A stretch of DNA of 64,000 bases from Erythrophleum ivorense (lineage: Eukaryota; Streptophyta; Magnoliopsida; Fabales; Fabaceae). A program made the translations under genes and the position numbers. The notes beneath the pieces are model-generated. The model made no database searches. It was not told the DNA's origin and saw only the letters and a list, made by a program, of their open reading frames with translations. The stretch spans positions 186,001 to 250,000 of the forward strand of contig JAIUCV010000227.1 in NCBI GenBank assembly GCA_026724425.1. Reading direction: 5' to 3'. Of the stretch, positions 41,575 to 53,023 are shown piece after piece (within the stretch, counting starts at the first letter, position 1; every line of letters starts with the position of its first letter).

Positions 41575-43675
41575 CTTGATCAAAGCACTATTCCAATTAT
41601 TCTTATCCTTTACTCTGCTCAATTTCACACATACACAAGGATGTGGTTGTATTAGCTTGGCCTAAATACACCAATTAAAATACAAAATAATCAATTAGTA
41701 TCTATTTCTTCTTATTTTATCAATATATATACATATTAGGACTTATAGTATAATTTTAGGTTACTTTAAATGTCTCAAGGTGCCTCTTCCCATTTGTTAC
41801 CTTACATGTAGCAATTCCATCAATCATCTATCTCATTTTTACTTATTTTTTATGGCTAAAACAAGTCTAAAAACTTAGCCATGTCACTCGTTCCATTCAT
41901 AGGGCACATTAGGATTTTTATGAAACTATACTTTCAATATTATTTTTTCAAACCTATGGTTCATCTAGCCTTTATATAACTCATTTAGGCCTCTTAATTC
42001 ATTAGACTAAAATGCTCTTTCCTTACGTTCGCCAAGACTCCACTCTATGGTCCCAACCGTAGGATTTTGTTTGTTTAAGAAGGGATTTAGGGCTTTTAGG
42101 GTATCCATGATTCATTTTTAATTCAATTATTGTATTATAGAAATCAAATTAGTCCTTTTAAGGTTTTGAAGTATTCATGGCCCAACCTAAACCCTAGGTG
42201 GAGCTACCTTATGTTATCTTACTTTTTAGGTTAATCTTTTTTGTATATTCTTGTTCTTTACTCTTCTAAATCCTTGATTGTATCAAGCTTTCATCAAGTA
42301 CATATAGTCTCCCCTTTCTCTCTCTTGGTTGAATATGAGAAGTTTTAGGGTTCCAAAAATAGAAATTTTTCATGATTAAATCATACCTTATTTTGGAGCT
42401 CTCTTGATAGAGATTTTTTTTGACATAATTGGTTTTCTCAAATATGCTCTTTCCTTCAAGGTGATAGTGACAAACTTTACTTTTTTTAGAAACTAAACCT
42501 ACCATAAGAGAGAGTACGAAAAGTAAAGAAAGTTTTATAACTAAATCATAGCAAAAATTATCATATTTCCTTACCTACTTTGGCTTGAAATTCCATTCTT
42601 TTTCCTCCTTTCTTTATGCCATCATAGAAGGTCCTCAAAGTTGCCTAAAGTCGGTCATGAAATGGAGAAGAAGAAAGGCATGACCCATATATATAATGCT
42701 AGAGTTTATAACATTTTTAAAAATGACTATTTTGTCCTTACATTATAATTCCTCTATTTGAACTCTTTTTTTTTAGTTTTTTTAGAAATTGATTACTCTG
42801 AACCAAATTTAAAACTCTCTTCTTCATTAAAAATCTTAGAGGTTACAAAGGCTTAAAACAATCTAAATAGATTTAGACTATAATATTGCCATTAGGAATT
42901 TTAACTTGTACACTCTTAGGGATTTAACCAAATCAATCCCAACTAGTTAATTTGTTAGCCTTATTTTATAATATTATGATGAGAGATATACGTTTCTTAT
43001 GTTAATTTTCATATTTTTTAAATCTCTAATTTTTCTTGCTTTAAGGTTAAATTGGCCTTTTTTTCTTCTGTTTTACCCTTTTTCTTACTTTTAGTCTTTT
43101 ATTTTATTTTAATTAGGCTTTTAATCCTTCTTTATCATCTTTCTCATATTTCTTTTAATATCTAAAAATTTACAAAAATTAGTAGCTATGACAATAGCTT
43201 CTTAAAGTATTAATAGACTAGATCTGAATTAATAAATAAAAAGCTTTTAATTAAGCTGCTTAAATATAACATTCATCAACTCACATTTGCAAATTCCTTT
43301 ATGCTATTATGAGTGGAGTAAACTCCAATTTAAAGCTAAGTTCTCTAGTTTCTAAGCTTAGGGCTCATTTATACCAACTTAAAGGGGGATTAACACTTGA
43401 AACAATTACTTAATTCCATTAATCTCTCTTTTTAAAGACTTGAGTAAGAGTTGACTACAAACCTAAACATAGTTAACTATAAGTTAGGGATTTCTATGGT
43501 TCATATGGGTTCCACAAGAGACTAAGTTCTTTCATTATAAAGTATGCTTCTAAACATAGGTTTATTTTACCATAACAAACCTTTGTATAGCTTTAATCAG
43601 TTTTATGATACCCCTTTATACCATCTAAAAAAATAGAACTAAATAAAAAAAATCCCTCTCCCACATAAAATCACT
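41575..43675. other. Repeat-derived AT-rich region, no gene recognised
   Basis: No coding region is supported. The part around 42240-42700 read on the minus strand resembles the leader layout of the neighbouring LTRs (CATGACC near ATATATA, then GGTAAG), suggesting a further diverged LTR, but ends were not found. Confidence 0.35.
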
Positions 43676-44857
43676 TGTGATGCTACAATCACCCTTAGAG
43701 GCGTCGTGGCACTAAGTGCCATTATCCAAGATAACAACAGAACTAGCTATAGGAAAGGGAAAGCAATATATGTTGGGGTTGAAATTAACAAGAAGAATTT
43801 AAATGGTGACTTAAGCCTTGAAAGCCAATAACAAATTCACCTAGAAAATCGAGGATTAAAAGGGAAAATTAAGAGGGCCTTACTCTTGGTTTGTGAATCA
43901 AATTAAACACAACTTTATAGCTTAAATGCAACACAAAAGGGAACATTATGGTTCTAACCTTTTATTTAAGGGCTAGAATGGGTCTTAAATATAAAGACAC
44001 AATAGAAGCAAATGATAGCTTCCATCTAACAACTATACTAGGAAATACTCCTTACAAACCAAAGGAAAATGTCATACACAAGGACAAAGAACCATGACAG
44101 TAGCCATGACAGAAAAATAGCTTTTGTAGCCTCAAGTGATATATTGAAACTCACCAACTTTTAACCATTTGGGGCCATACCACCTCTAATAGAATGCAAA
44201 AGTCTCATAAATCATTCTAAATTATAAGAACTAAACAACTTTAAAGGTTTCTAAAAGTGACCATGCTATACCTCCCAAATATCTCTTTTATGCTTTGTTT
44301 GGATGGGGGAAGAGAAAAGTGGGGAGAAAATGGGGGGAGAGAAAATTGGGAGAAAATATTTGTCCCTTTCCGTGTTTGGATGGGGCGAGAGAAAACATGG
44401 AGGAGAGAAAGTGGTTAAATTTTTCATGACAATTTTGCCCTTATTACCTACGTCGTCTAAATTGAATAAATACTAAAGTTTACGGCGACAATGGATTCTT
44501 TCCATTTCAAATTTCTGTCAATTTTGTTGATTCAGTATTAAATTAATTTAACAATAATTATAAATATAATTGATACGCACTTAAAAATAATATAAAAATG
44601 AAGTTATAATTAATTAAAGATAAATATTTAAGAATTAGATTTTAATTAATTTGAATATTTGATTTGACATTAATTTAAACAATATGTAATTAACAGCAGC
44701 GGGATTTGAATAATGTAAAATAAATTAGATATATTATTAATTAACATACTTAGATTCTTTATAATTATATATATTATATTTTTCCTAATGTACAAAATCA
44801 GAAAATCACATGCGACATCAGGATGAAAAGAAATCCTTCCGTATAAAGCTTCCTCGT

Positions 44858-44963
44858 GCCAAGACAAGAAGGGGAAGCATCATGCCAAGACAAAAAGGGA
44901 AGTTTCTCGTGAAACTTCATGCCATGCCAAGACAAGTATAGAAACCATGCCACGCCAAGAAAA
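44858..44963 (+). repeat. Four copies of GCCAAGACAA in the left subterminal part of the Harbinger element
   Basis: GCCAAGACAA occurs at 44858, 44884 and 44926, with a variant GCCAAGAAAA at 44954. Between the second and third lies the palindrome AAGTTTCTCGTGAAACTT. Clustered subterminal repeats are often binding sites for element-encoded DNA-binding proteins, but the role here is speculative. Confidence 0.55.
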
Positions 44964-45437
44964 ACTTCACGAGGAAAACACCATCATGCAAAGAGAAAGA
45001 GAAGAGGAAAAAGTGGATGGAGGACACTGCAAGAAGAACAAAGAAGTAAAGAAAAAGCATGTGACTCAAATGACACATTTTCGTCCTCATTTGTGACTTA
45101 GCATGCAACGTATAGCATGCTTTATACGTGTCTCACAAACACGATATATAGCCATACAGGAGAGGAGTACCTAGTCATATATTAGTTGCAGTGAAGGGAT
45201 GGTGCTCTGAAAAGGTTTTAAAAGATTTGAGCTGTGGTAATTCCCGTGAAGTTGAGGACAGAATTATATAATCTATTCTACCCACAGTTCTACTTATTTG
45301 AGGCTGCTATTATTATCACAAATATAAAAGGTAATCCGTCTGTATTAATGTTCATGATGAATAATGTATGTTGAAATGGTTTTTTATATGCATCTATTGT
45401 TCTTTATAATGTTCATCGATTGTTATTTATGCTGTAG

Positions 45438-46695
45438 ATGGATAGAAGATCCTATGGAGATGTTTTGTATTCTCAAATTTGCGCCGGAGTTAATATAGGA
45501 AAAGAACTTATTTATCCAATCGGTGAAACAGGGTACAGATTAATCTCGAAACATTCTAACAATTATTTTTCTTTACCAATATGTGGGTTTATTCTTTCTT
45601 GTCAGGTTTGGTCCCGATGGAAATGATACAGTTGAGTATATATCATCTATTATAAAGCATAATTATGTGGGAGCTTATAACTCATGGAAAGAGGTTCCTG
45701 AATCTGTTCGTCAGTTATGGTTTGCAGAATTTCAGGTAACTTTTGACCCGCTAGAAAGTTTATTATATGTATCTTGTTAAAATATATCTAGTTATACTAA
45801 TGGTTTGTCATAATAAATAGAAATACTATGTGTGGACACGGGAGGATCATTTCCAAATTCATAAAAATTTTAAGGATCGAGCAAGAAATTGGTTAAAAGA
45901 TTTAATTTGTTATGTTCGAGATAAAGGAAAATGGCCTACCTGGATTAATGAAAACATATGGAATGATTTATGCGTTAGTTGGAATAAAGTGGAATTTAAA
46001 GAGAGAAGTGAACGGGCGAAGAAAAATAGAGCTTCAAACTCTGTCTTTGAACCATCGCTCCATACAGGTGGAAATATTCCATTCACAGATCATATTGCTA
46101 CTTTAGCTGAGGAATTCTGTAGGCCAATAACTCCAGTAGAGCTTTTCGTCCGGACTCATCAAAAACCATTATCCGATGAATGGGTTGATAAAAAATCTAA
46201 AAAAACTTTTGTAAGTATCTTGTTAATTTTTTCATTTGCTTTCAATATTATTAAATTATAACTACATAACATTCTCCATTGCTTATTTTATCTCAGGATG
46301 AATATGCTAGGCTTAAAACTAATGTAGCAATTGCTGCGGATGATCCACAAATTTTTACACTGCCAAATGAAGTTGCTCTGTGGACACTAGCAGCCGGAGG
46401 AAAAAAAAGTGGAGGTTCAATATATGGCCTAGGAAGTGTTGCACATGAAGTTGTAGATGATCCAATATATGGCTATAATTATGGTAAAAGAAATAATCTT
46501 TTGTCATATCTAAGTGCAATGGAGGCTATATATCCAGGAGGCAATCTTCATCCTGATATTGATAAGAAGTTAAAAGATCTTCGGATGCAAATGGATACAA
46601 ATGATAAATCAATATTTGAGATGCAACGTGAACTTTATGAATATCATGCGAATAATCGACCATCTTCTTCGAACAATTCCACAAAAAAAAATTGA
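45438..46695 (+). CDS. Transposase_24 (Ptta/En/Spm-type) protein A, four exons, 337 aa
   Basis: Coding exons: 45438-45532, 45606-45735, 45821-46210 and 46297-46695, all GT/AG, open to TGA. Features: GFGPDGND; an aromatic-rich region YVWTREDHFQIHKNFKDRAR; WINENIWNDLCVSW; the family motif NKVEFKERSERAKKNR then SLHTGGNIPF; THQKPLSDEWVDKKSK; AAGGKKSGGSIYGLG; and a heptad-like C-terminal stretch. This matches plant Transposase_24 proteins, usually found as accessory ORFs of CACTA elements; biochemical function is not known. The ATG comes directly after an AG acceptor, and GGTAAT at 45330 could be the donor of a 5'UTR intron. It is paralogous to the next gene. The intact frame suggests recent selection or recent insertion. 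Confidence 0.85.
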
Positions 46696-47289
46696 TGCAA
46701 AAGTTAAGAGAAATTAATGTTATTAGTTTCAATCATGTTGTGTAATAGTGTAAACTTGTTTTATTTAAATTTATAAATTTGTATTACAATGTCAGTAACA
46801 TAAAATATGTCTCTCATATTTTATTTTATTTAATAAAATATTTGATGAACATTTACTTTTTTTTATTTTATTTGATAAAATATTTAATTTAACTTTACTT
46901 TTTTTGTTTATAGGTCAGAATCTTTTCTTACACCTAAATCTGTAAAAATATATATAGTTTGTCTTTTTATCTCTTTATCTCTTGTACTTATCCAACCTAG
47001 ATTCACATGTCTTATCCTTATCCCATGGCTTCATCAACAATAATGCATGTATACGTAGGCACTCACACGGACATATATATCAACATATGTGTCCTATATA
47101 TATATTCATATATATTCCTATCTCATTTTCATCTTCTCCTCATCTCTCAACATTCTTTTATAATATTCTTTTCCTCCCTTATTCACGAAGGTGCCAAGGC
47201 AAGTATAAAGGATTATCATCTTAGTCTTGTGAGGATGGTTATATTATTATATTATTATTAAAATATTTTATTACTTGTTGTTGTGTAGG

Positions 47290-48855
47290 ATGTTCTCAAG
47301 GAAAGGAAAAAAGACACGAAAAAATTCTTCTCACGGAGAATCATCAACTGTTCAGGAAGAAACACAATCAAGTTCACAAACCTTACCTAATATTCAGTCA
47401 GAAGCAGATAATGTGCAACAAGATACTTTTGAAATACATGATGAGCCATCTACTAATCATAATGAAGTTCTTCCTACACTGATTACGCCTGACGGGACTG
47501 GGTTTTTACCTTTAATTTTCTTACATATATTATTACATAGTTTTTGGTAGTGGGTCATAATTTATTTGCTTCCATTGTTATTTTTCTTGTAGGTTCAACC
47601 CAAATAATAAGGATGTTTGTAACTCAATTGTTACCATTTTCAAAGATAAATATGATGGTCCATGGAATTGTTGGAGTGAGGTTCCATACGAATATCAACA
47701 ACTATGGTTTCACGAGTTTGAGGTTTATCTGATTTCTTTGATTACTATACCCAAAATGTTAATTAATTAATTTTATCTGACATAACTCTTTATTTGTTTA
47801 CCCAAAATGTTAATTAATTAATTTTATCTGACATAACTCTTTATTTGTTTGTATTGATTTTGTGGTTTCACTATAAGAAATGTTATTATTGGGATCCATC
47901 ATATCACCATGAAATCTGGCATAACTGGAAAAATCGAGTGCAAAAACGGTTAAAGGATATCATTGGACATGTACGTGATACACGGAAAAGACCTTCATGG
48001 GTAAAACAGCCAATTTGGGAAAATTTATGTGATCATTGGGACTCTAATGAATTTCGTGCCAACAGTGAGCAGAACAAGAAAAATCGTGCTGCTGCTTCTT
48101 TACATACCGGAGGTTCTACATCAATGGAGGAACATGCACGAAGATTGGTATAATTTATATATTTATTTTCTTGTTTAAGGTATCATTTTATGTAATATAG
48201 CTTTATTTCATTTCATAGGCCCGAGAGTTGGGAAGAGATCCTTCGTTTTCTGAACTTTACCAAAAAACTCATCAACGAAAGTCAACTAATTCATGGGTGG
48301 ATGAAAAATCAAAGAATGTATGGGTATGTATATATATAGATATATACTAATTTTGCTAACATACACATGGATATTTATGTTAATTACTTCTATTTATATT
48401 GTTAGGATGAATACTTGAAGCAAAGAGAAAGTAGAGAAAGTTCAAGCTCAAGTGAAAATACTACAGATATAAATTTATTTGTCAAAGCTGCTGGCGGTAA
48501 AAAAAAAGGAGCCATATATGGTCTCGGTAACATATCTTCTAAAATTGTGAGGGATGCTAAGACTGGATATACATATGATCGAGAAGCATCCTCAAGTCAG
48601 ATGCCACCATACCCCCATGCAAACTATATTCAAAGTATGATTCGAAATGAATTTATTAATATGTCGACAAAGTCATATCAAAGTCATTTTGAAGACCAAC
48701 AACGGCAGATTGAAGAGTTGCGAACTCAATTGCAAGAAATTACACGTAGCACTAACGTACGATCCCAAGGGAGACGTAACACATCTCAACCTATCTCAGG
48801 TGTGACACAGGCTACAGGCACTGATGGCATGGAGGAAAGTGAAGATGATGAATAA
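47290..48855 (+). CDS. Transposase_24 (Ptta/En/Spm-type) protein B, five exons, 388 aa
   Basis: Coding exons: 47290-47501, 47593-47722, 47878-48147, 48219-48323 and 48406-48855, all GT/AG, open to TAA. The N-terminal 65 residues are a Ser/Gln/Glu-rich tail with a basic start (MFSRKGKKTRKN), possibly nuclear-targeting. Then come the family blocks seen in protein A: YYWDPSYHHEIWHNWKNRVQ, WVKQPIWENLCDHW, NSEQNKKNRAAASLHTGG, THQRKSTNSWVDEKSK and AAGGKKKGAIYGLG, and a coiled-coil-like segment (FEDQQRQIEELRTQLQEI). The first two intron positions are shared with gene A; B has one extra intron after LHTGG...ARRL. The start follows TGTAG, again suggesting an upstream noncoding exon. It ends about 300 bases before the central inverted repeat. 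Confidence 0.85.
47749..47850. repeat. Tandem duplication, 2 x 51 bp, in intron 2 of protein B gene
   Basis: The 51-bp unit beginning ACCCAAAATGTTAATTAATT and ending TTTATTTGTTT is repeated without visible change at 47749-47799 and 47800-47850. It lengthens the intron but leaves the 3' splice region usable. Confidence 0.9.
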
Positions 48856-49165
48856 ACTAATTTAGGTTTCTTAACTTTGTTAAAAAAATAAAGTTGAGTT
48901 TTTTATATTATGTTATGCTATTGTTATATGTATATATATGTATATAATGTCTATATGTTGAATGTCTGTATGCAAATAGTTGAGCATAAGAAATAATAAA
49001 TGATATTTCTTGTTAGTTGGTATAAATTTGTGTTAATTTAAAAATGATAAAATCAATATAGGAATAAATTATTTTAAGGTGCTTATAAGAAACACAATTA
49101 TATTATTTTTATTAAAAAAAAATTTATAGAGTAATGACAAAAAGAAAAGTAGATTAAAGTTGTAA

Positions 49166-49575
49166 ATTATAATATTATTAAAAATTATAATATTATTATT
49201 ATGCAAAGAAAAAAGAAAACTAAAATATTGTTAAAAGTTTTTGGAATATAAAAGAGGGAAAAAATTAAATGTGTCTAACAAAAGAAAGCTAGGAACGGAA
49301 AATGCAAAAGGAAAGGCAAAACGTAAAAAAAAAAAAAACGACTGAAATTCAGTCGGACCCATATGGTCCGACTGAGTATGGGTCCGACTGAATTTCAGTC
49401 GTTTTTTTTTTTTTTTACGTTTTGCCTTTCCTTTTGCATTTTCCGTTCCTAGCTTTCTTTTGTTAGACACATTTAATTTTTTCCCTCTTTCATATTCCAA
49501 AAACTTTTAACAATATTTTAGTTTTCTTTTTTCTTTGCATAATAATAATATTATAATTTTTAATAATATTACAAT
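49166..49575. repeat. Near-perfect long inverted repeat (arms about 196 bp, tiny loop)
   Basis: The left arm (49166 to about 49361) is the reverse complement of the right arm (about 49380-49575), with only about two visible differences (for example ATAAAAG versus ATGAAAG) and a one-base poly(A) length change. The centre is built from smaller palindromes: GACTGAAATTCAGTC and GTCGGACCCATATGGTCCGAC. It would give a stem of about 200 bp in DNA or RNA. It lies between the convergent Transposase_24 and ORF1 genes, near the midpoint of the Harbinger element. Confidence 0.95.
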
Positions 49576-50159
49576 TTTTTTATTCAAAACTTTATTTTAA
49601 TTAAATGTAATTGGTATCATATGCAAGATTTAAAAAACTTTATATATATATTTTATCTTTCTACGCAAATATTATAACCCTTTAACTAATGTTCAACTAT
49701 TAATGTTCAACTAATTAAAAATGTACTTCTCATGAACTTAATTTTTTGTTCTGTGCGAAACAATTTTTAACTATTTTTATTATAATTTCTTTCTCAACTT
49801 TATTTTCTCCAATTTCAAAGCAATTGTTTCAATTTTCTTTACTTGTTCTAATTTTCTTTACTTGTATAACAAAACTGCAATAATTGGTTGAAGTTGTTGG
49901 TAAACAAACTCAAATTATTTTTTCAACATAAAACTATTCTACCTCGTAAGAAATAATTAAACCAAAATACTATTCTAACATGTTACAATCCATTACAAAT
50001 GTCTGACACAAATAATATAACACAGAGTAAAATAATTTAATTACGCACAATCTCATGATAGATAACTGCAGCACATAATGATAATCGTTACATTAAAAAT
50101 TCAAAATATGGCTAAACCTGATAAGTATCATTGAGACTTGGTAAGCATCACTGAGGTAA
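49576..50159. other. AT-rich spacer inside the Harbinger element
   Basis: No coding signal or structured repeat beyond the end of the inverted repeat arm. It probably contains the 3'UTR of the minus-strand ORF1. Confidence 0.4.
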
Positions 50160-51340
50160 CTATGGTTGAGAGCTGCCAGCATCAGTCATCATTTGGATCA
50201 ATGTTTGTAATTGCAGATGTTTTGGAACCCCAAAAAACTTTCGCTTATTTTTTTCTTCGTTACACAGAAAAAAATAACATTTCAACTTTGTTTCATCAAT
50301 TAAACCAATTTCTTCTAACTCTGTCCATACTTCTTCTTCACTATAATGTCGAGGTCTACTTTTCTCTAAGATTGAAAGTCCCTTTTCAGCAATTTCAGCT
50401 TGCTTTTCAGCCATTGCAACTTGCCTTTCCGAGAGTGATATAGACTTATCTTGTAATGAATTTCCATCTCACATTACCTCAGCTAATTCTTTAATTCCCA
50501 GTGAAATTTTTTCATATCCCTCTTCAATATTATCAACCATCACTTTTTTGCGCTTTTGACCTTTTGATGATGCAGTACCGGTTGAGTGATTTGAATGATT
50601 TGAGTTCGCATACGTGGGACTAAATGAATATATATTTATTCCAGAGTTCATGGGCTCAAAACCCCCGTTGAAATCACTCTCACTTGTTATTTCATTCAGC
50701 AGTCCATCATCACCCTCATCATTCAGATCGATGCACTCCTTTTGCCATCGTTTTACCTTATCTTTGGCACTCTCAACATATTTTTTTGTTGCTCGGTCTG
50801 CGCTAAATAATTCATATAACTTATCATAATGTAAAATAGGTGTAGTCATCCACTTTTTTGCTTGAGGTTTTTTCTGCAATGATAAAAGAAAATTTGTATC
50901 TCATTCTAATAAAAGTGAAAGTTATTTCTAAAGAAATGCATTTGAAAAATTAATAAAAATATAAAATTAATTGATTATTTATGAAGGAATAAATATAACA
51001 AAATTACCTCAATCAACTCATGCTAGATTTGAGTTTCTGCTTCAAATATTTTTGTGATTGGACTCCAAGAAAAACCACTTAATCCATTAAATAAGTCATA
51101 AAGTTCTGCAAATCGTTGCGATAAAGTTTTTTTTCGATTTTTCAAATGTTGCTTGGTGAGATGCGGCCCAAAAGAATTTCGCAAAGCTTGCAACATATTA
51201 TCATAGGCAAAAGTTGTGAAAGTACCATCTGGTCAATTGCCTTTTAGCATCTCACCTAATAATGCATCGAGAAAAGCTTCATCCATCTCAGGCGACCATC
51301 GAAGATTATCTTTTACTGAATCCTTTTGTTTTGGAGCCAT
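50160..51340 (-). pseudogene. Harbinger ORF1: Myb/SANT-like DNA-binding protein, three in-frame stops
   Basis: Two exons on the minus strand: 51340-51008 and 50873-50160, joined by good GT/AG signals, 349 codons with the frame kept throughout. The N-terminus has LRWSPEMDEAFLDALLGEM, the Myb/SANT-like domain found in the ORF1 of Harbinger elements, then PDGTFTTFAYDNML and FAELYDLFNGLSGFSW. A Lys-rich linker and a Glu-rich helical C-terminus follow. ORF1 proteins bind transposon ends and carry the transposase to the nucleus. Three stops interrupt it: TGA at 51235-51233, TAG at 51025-51023 and TGA at 50471-50469. No frameshift is seen. All three could arise by single C-to-T or G-to-A changes. 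It was functional until recently. Confidence 0.85.
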
Positions 51341-51551
51341 CAGTGTATTTCTGCATGAAATAAAATAACGTAAAATCTCAAATAGTAAAAGGAATTGCAT
51401 CACACAAACCAATTGATCAATATTACTAACCATGTAATTATTTAAAAAAGGCCAATAATTTTATTAATAACATGCTTAAATATTTCAAACAATATAAATA
51501 TACATTATAACATAATACTATATGGACCATATAAAATGATTATATACTAAA

Positions 51552-53023
51552 TTATTGTCTATTTTGATAATCATTTCGATAATCATTCCACATTTGACTG
51601 GCAATATTTTCTCTTAATATTGATCCTTGTCTATATTCCTCCTCTTGACCATAACCAGAGTAAGTCTCCATAACATCAGAGGGATTCTGTTGTAATTCAC
51701 GATCAACTTCAGTAATTAAATTCTCATCAGGATCGACTCCCATCAAAAAGTTATGTAATATGCAATAGGCTATCACAATATCAGTCATAGTTTGAAAAGA
51801 ATAATGGGTTTCAGTGCTGCTTGCTATGATTGGAAATCGTTTCTTTAAAACTCCGAATGCCCTTTCGATGACATTTCGTAAAGAAGCATGTCGATGATTG
51901 AAAATTTCTTTTTCATTTTGTGGTGATCGAGCTGAGTATTCCTTCAAGTGATAACGCACTCCTCTATAAGGTGTGAATAGGCCTCGCATGAGTGGAAACC
52001 CAGCATCCCCAAGATAAAACTTACCTACATATATACAAATATCGATTAGCAGGCACAAAGAAACTTAATTTTTTTCTAATACTATAAATTATTAATAAGT
52101 GGTATAAATACCTTGAGGTATTATAAGGCTATCTTCTCGTGACAAAGCATTTTTTAAAACTTTAGAATCTGAAGCTGTGCCTTCCCAACCAGCCAAAACA
52201 TAAGTGAATTTCATGTCAAATGAACATGCAGCAAAAATATTTTGGGTAGGATACTCTTTTCGTCCTCTAAAGCGAGCAGCCTCTTTTCTGGGTACTTTTG
52301 CTCGAACGTGAGTTCCATCTATAGCTCCCAGACAATCCTATCATATACAATTAGTTAACACTAATATATTATGAAATATTTACATTGTTCATGATTTAGA
52401 TGGATATAAATATAATACCATACCTTAAAATATGGATAAAATCTATTATTGTTGCATATTTGGACAGCAACTTCTGCTCCAGAGGGCTGTGTAAGGAACT
52501 CAGCCTCAAGTGAAACCACCGCACGCAAAACATTATGAAAATGGCGACTAATAGTCTCCCCAGATCGATGAAAGTAAAAGCACAGTGTTCTATTTTTTAC
52601 ATTATGGGCCAATGTGTGGAGAAATTTGACAACTTGTTCTTCAACTGTAACCCACCGTGAATCTTTTACTCTTCCACTACTTCGAATTTTCTCACATAAC
52701 TCCTTAAAGGCCTGTGGGCTCATACGTAAAATATCCTGACAATTTTTTTCATATTCTAACCGTATCATCAACTGTCTTCTCATATTATATCGATCGATAT
52801 CACTAACGTTAATAGATGTAGTCTTGAGATTTGACATCTCTTCCAATAAATGGATTGCATGTACAAGCAGACATATAAAGCGGATCATACATGTATGTTT
52901 ATGTCTGTCCAGCTCTTTTATTAAATGGTTCAAATTTGAGCCCGCATTTGTTTCGCCAAAATTAATTAATTGCTTAACTTCAAAGTCAATATCATCCATA
53001 TCTTCTTCCATTGTAAATTCCAT
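51552..53023 (-). CDS. PIF/Harbinger DDE transposase, three exons, 432 aa, apparently intact
   Basis: Exons on the minus strand: 53023-52424, 52337-52112 and 52024-51552, all GT/AG and in frame to the stop. The N-terminal half has a helix-turn-helix-like region (FKELCEKIRSSGRVKDSRWVTVEEQVVKFL, given here only as landmarks: FKELC, VTVEEQV, SGETISRHF). The catalytic triad blocks are present: first Asp in LGAIDGTHV, second Asp in YLGDAGFP or nearby in GTASDS, and Glu in NVIERAFGVLKKRFP. A YRGVRYHLKEY block and an acidic C-terminus follow. The length fits the family. It would cut the TGTTTGGATG-type ends of its own element and make TTA duplications. No disabling change was seen, but ORF1 in the same element is broken. 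Confidence 0.9.

Noticed and set aside
43605..43632. Primer-binding site (TGGTATAAAGGGG on minus) left of LTR family 2
   Set aside because: It matches the initiator-tRNA site TGGTATCAGAGC only in the first six bases, and the polypurine tract on the other side shows this is a 3' LTR, where no such site is expected.
47869..47882. CACTATAAGAAAT resembling a CACTA terminal repeat
   Set aside because: It spans the intron 2/exon 3 junction of the protein B gene (AG acceptor then the KCYYW codons). No matching inverted end or 3-bp duplication was found.
49231..49500. Minus-strand 89-codon frame across the large inverted repeat
   Set aside because: It is Lys/Phe-rich because it reads poly(A)/poly(T) arms of the palindrome; not protein-like.
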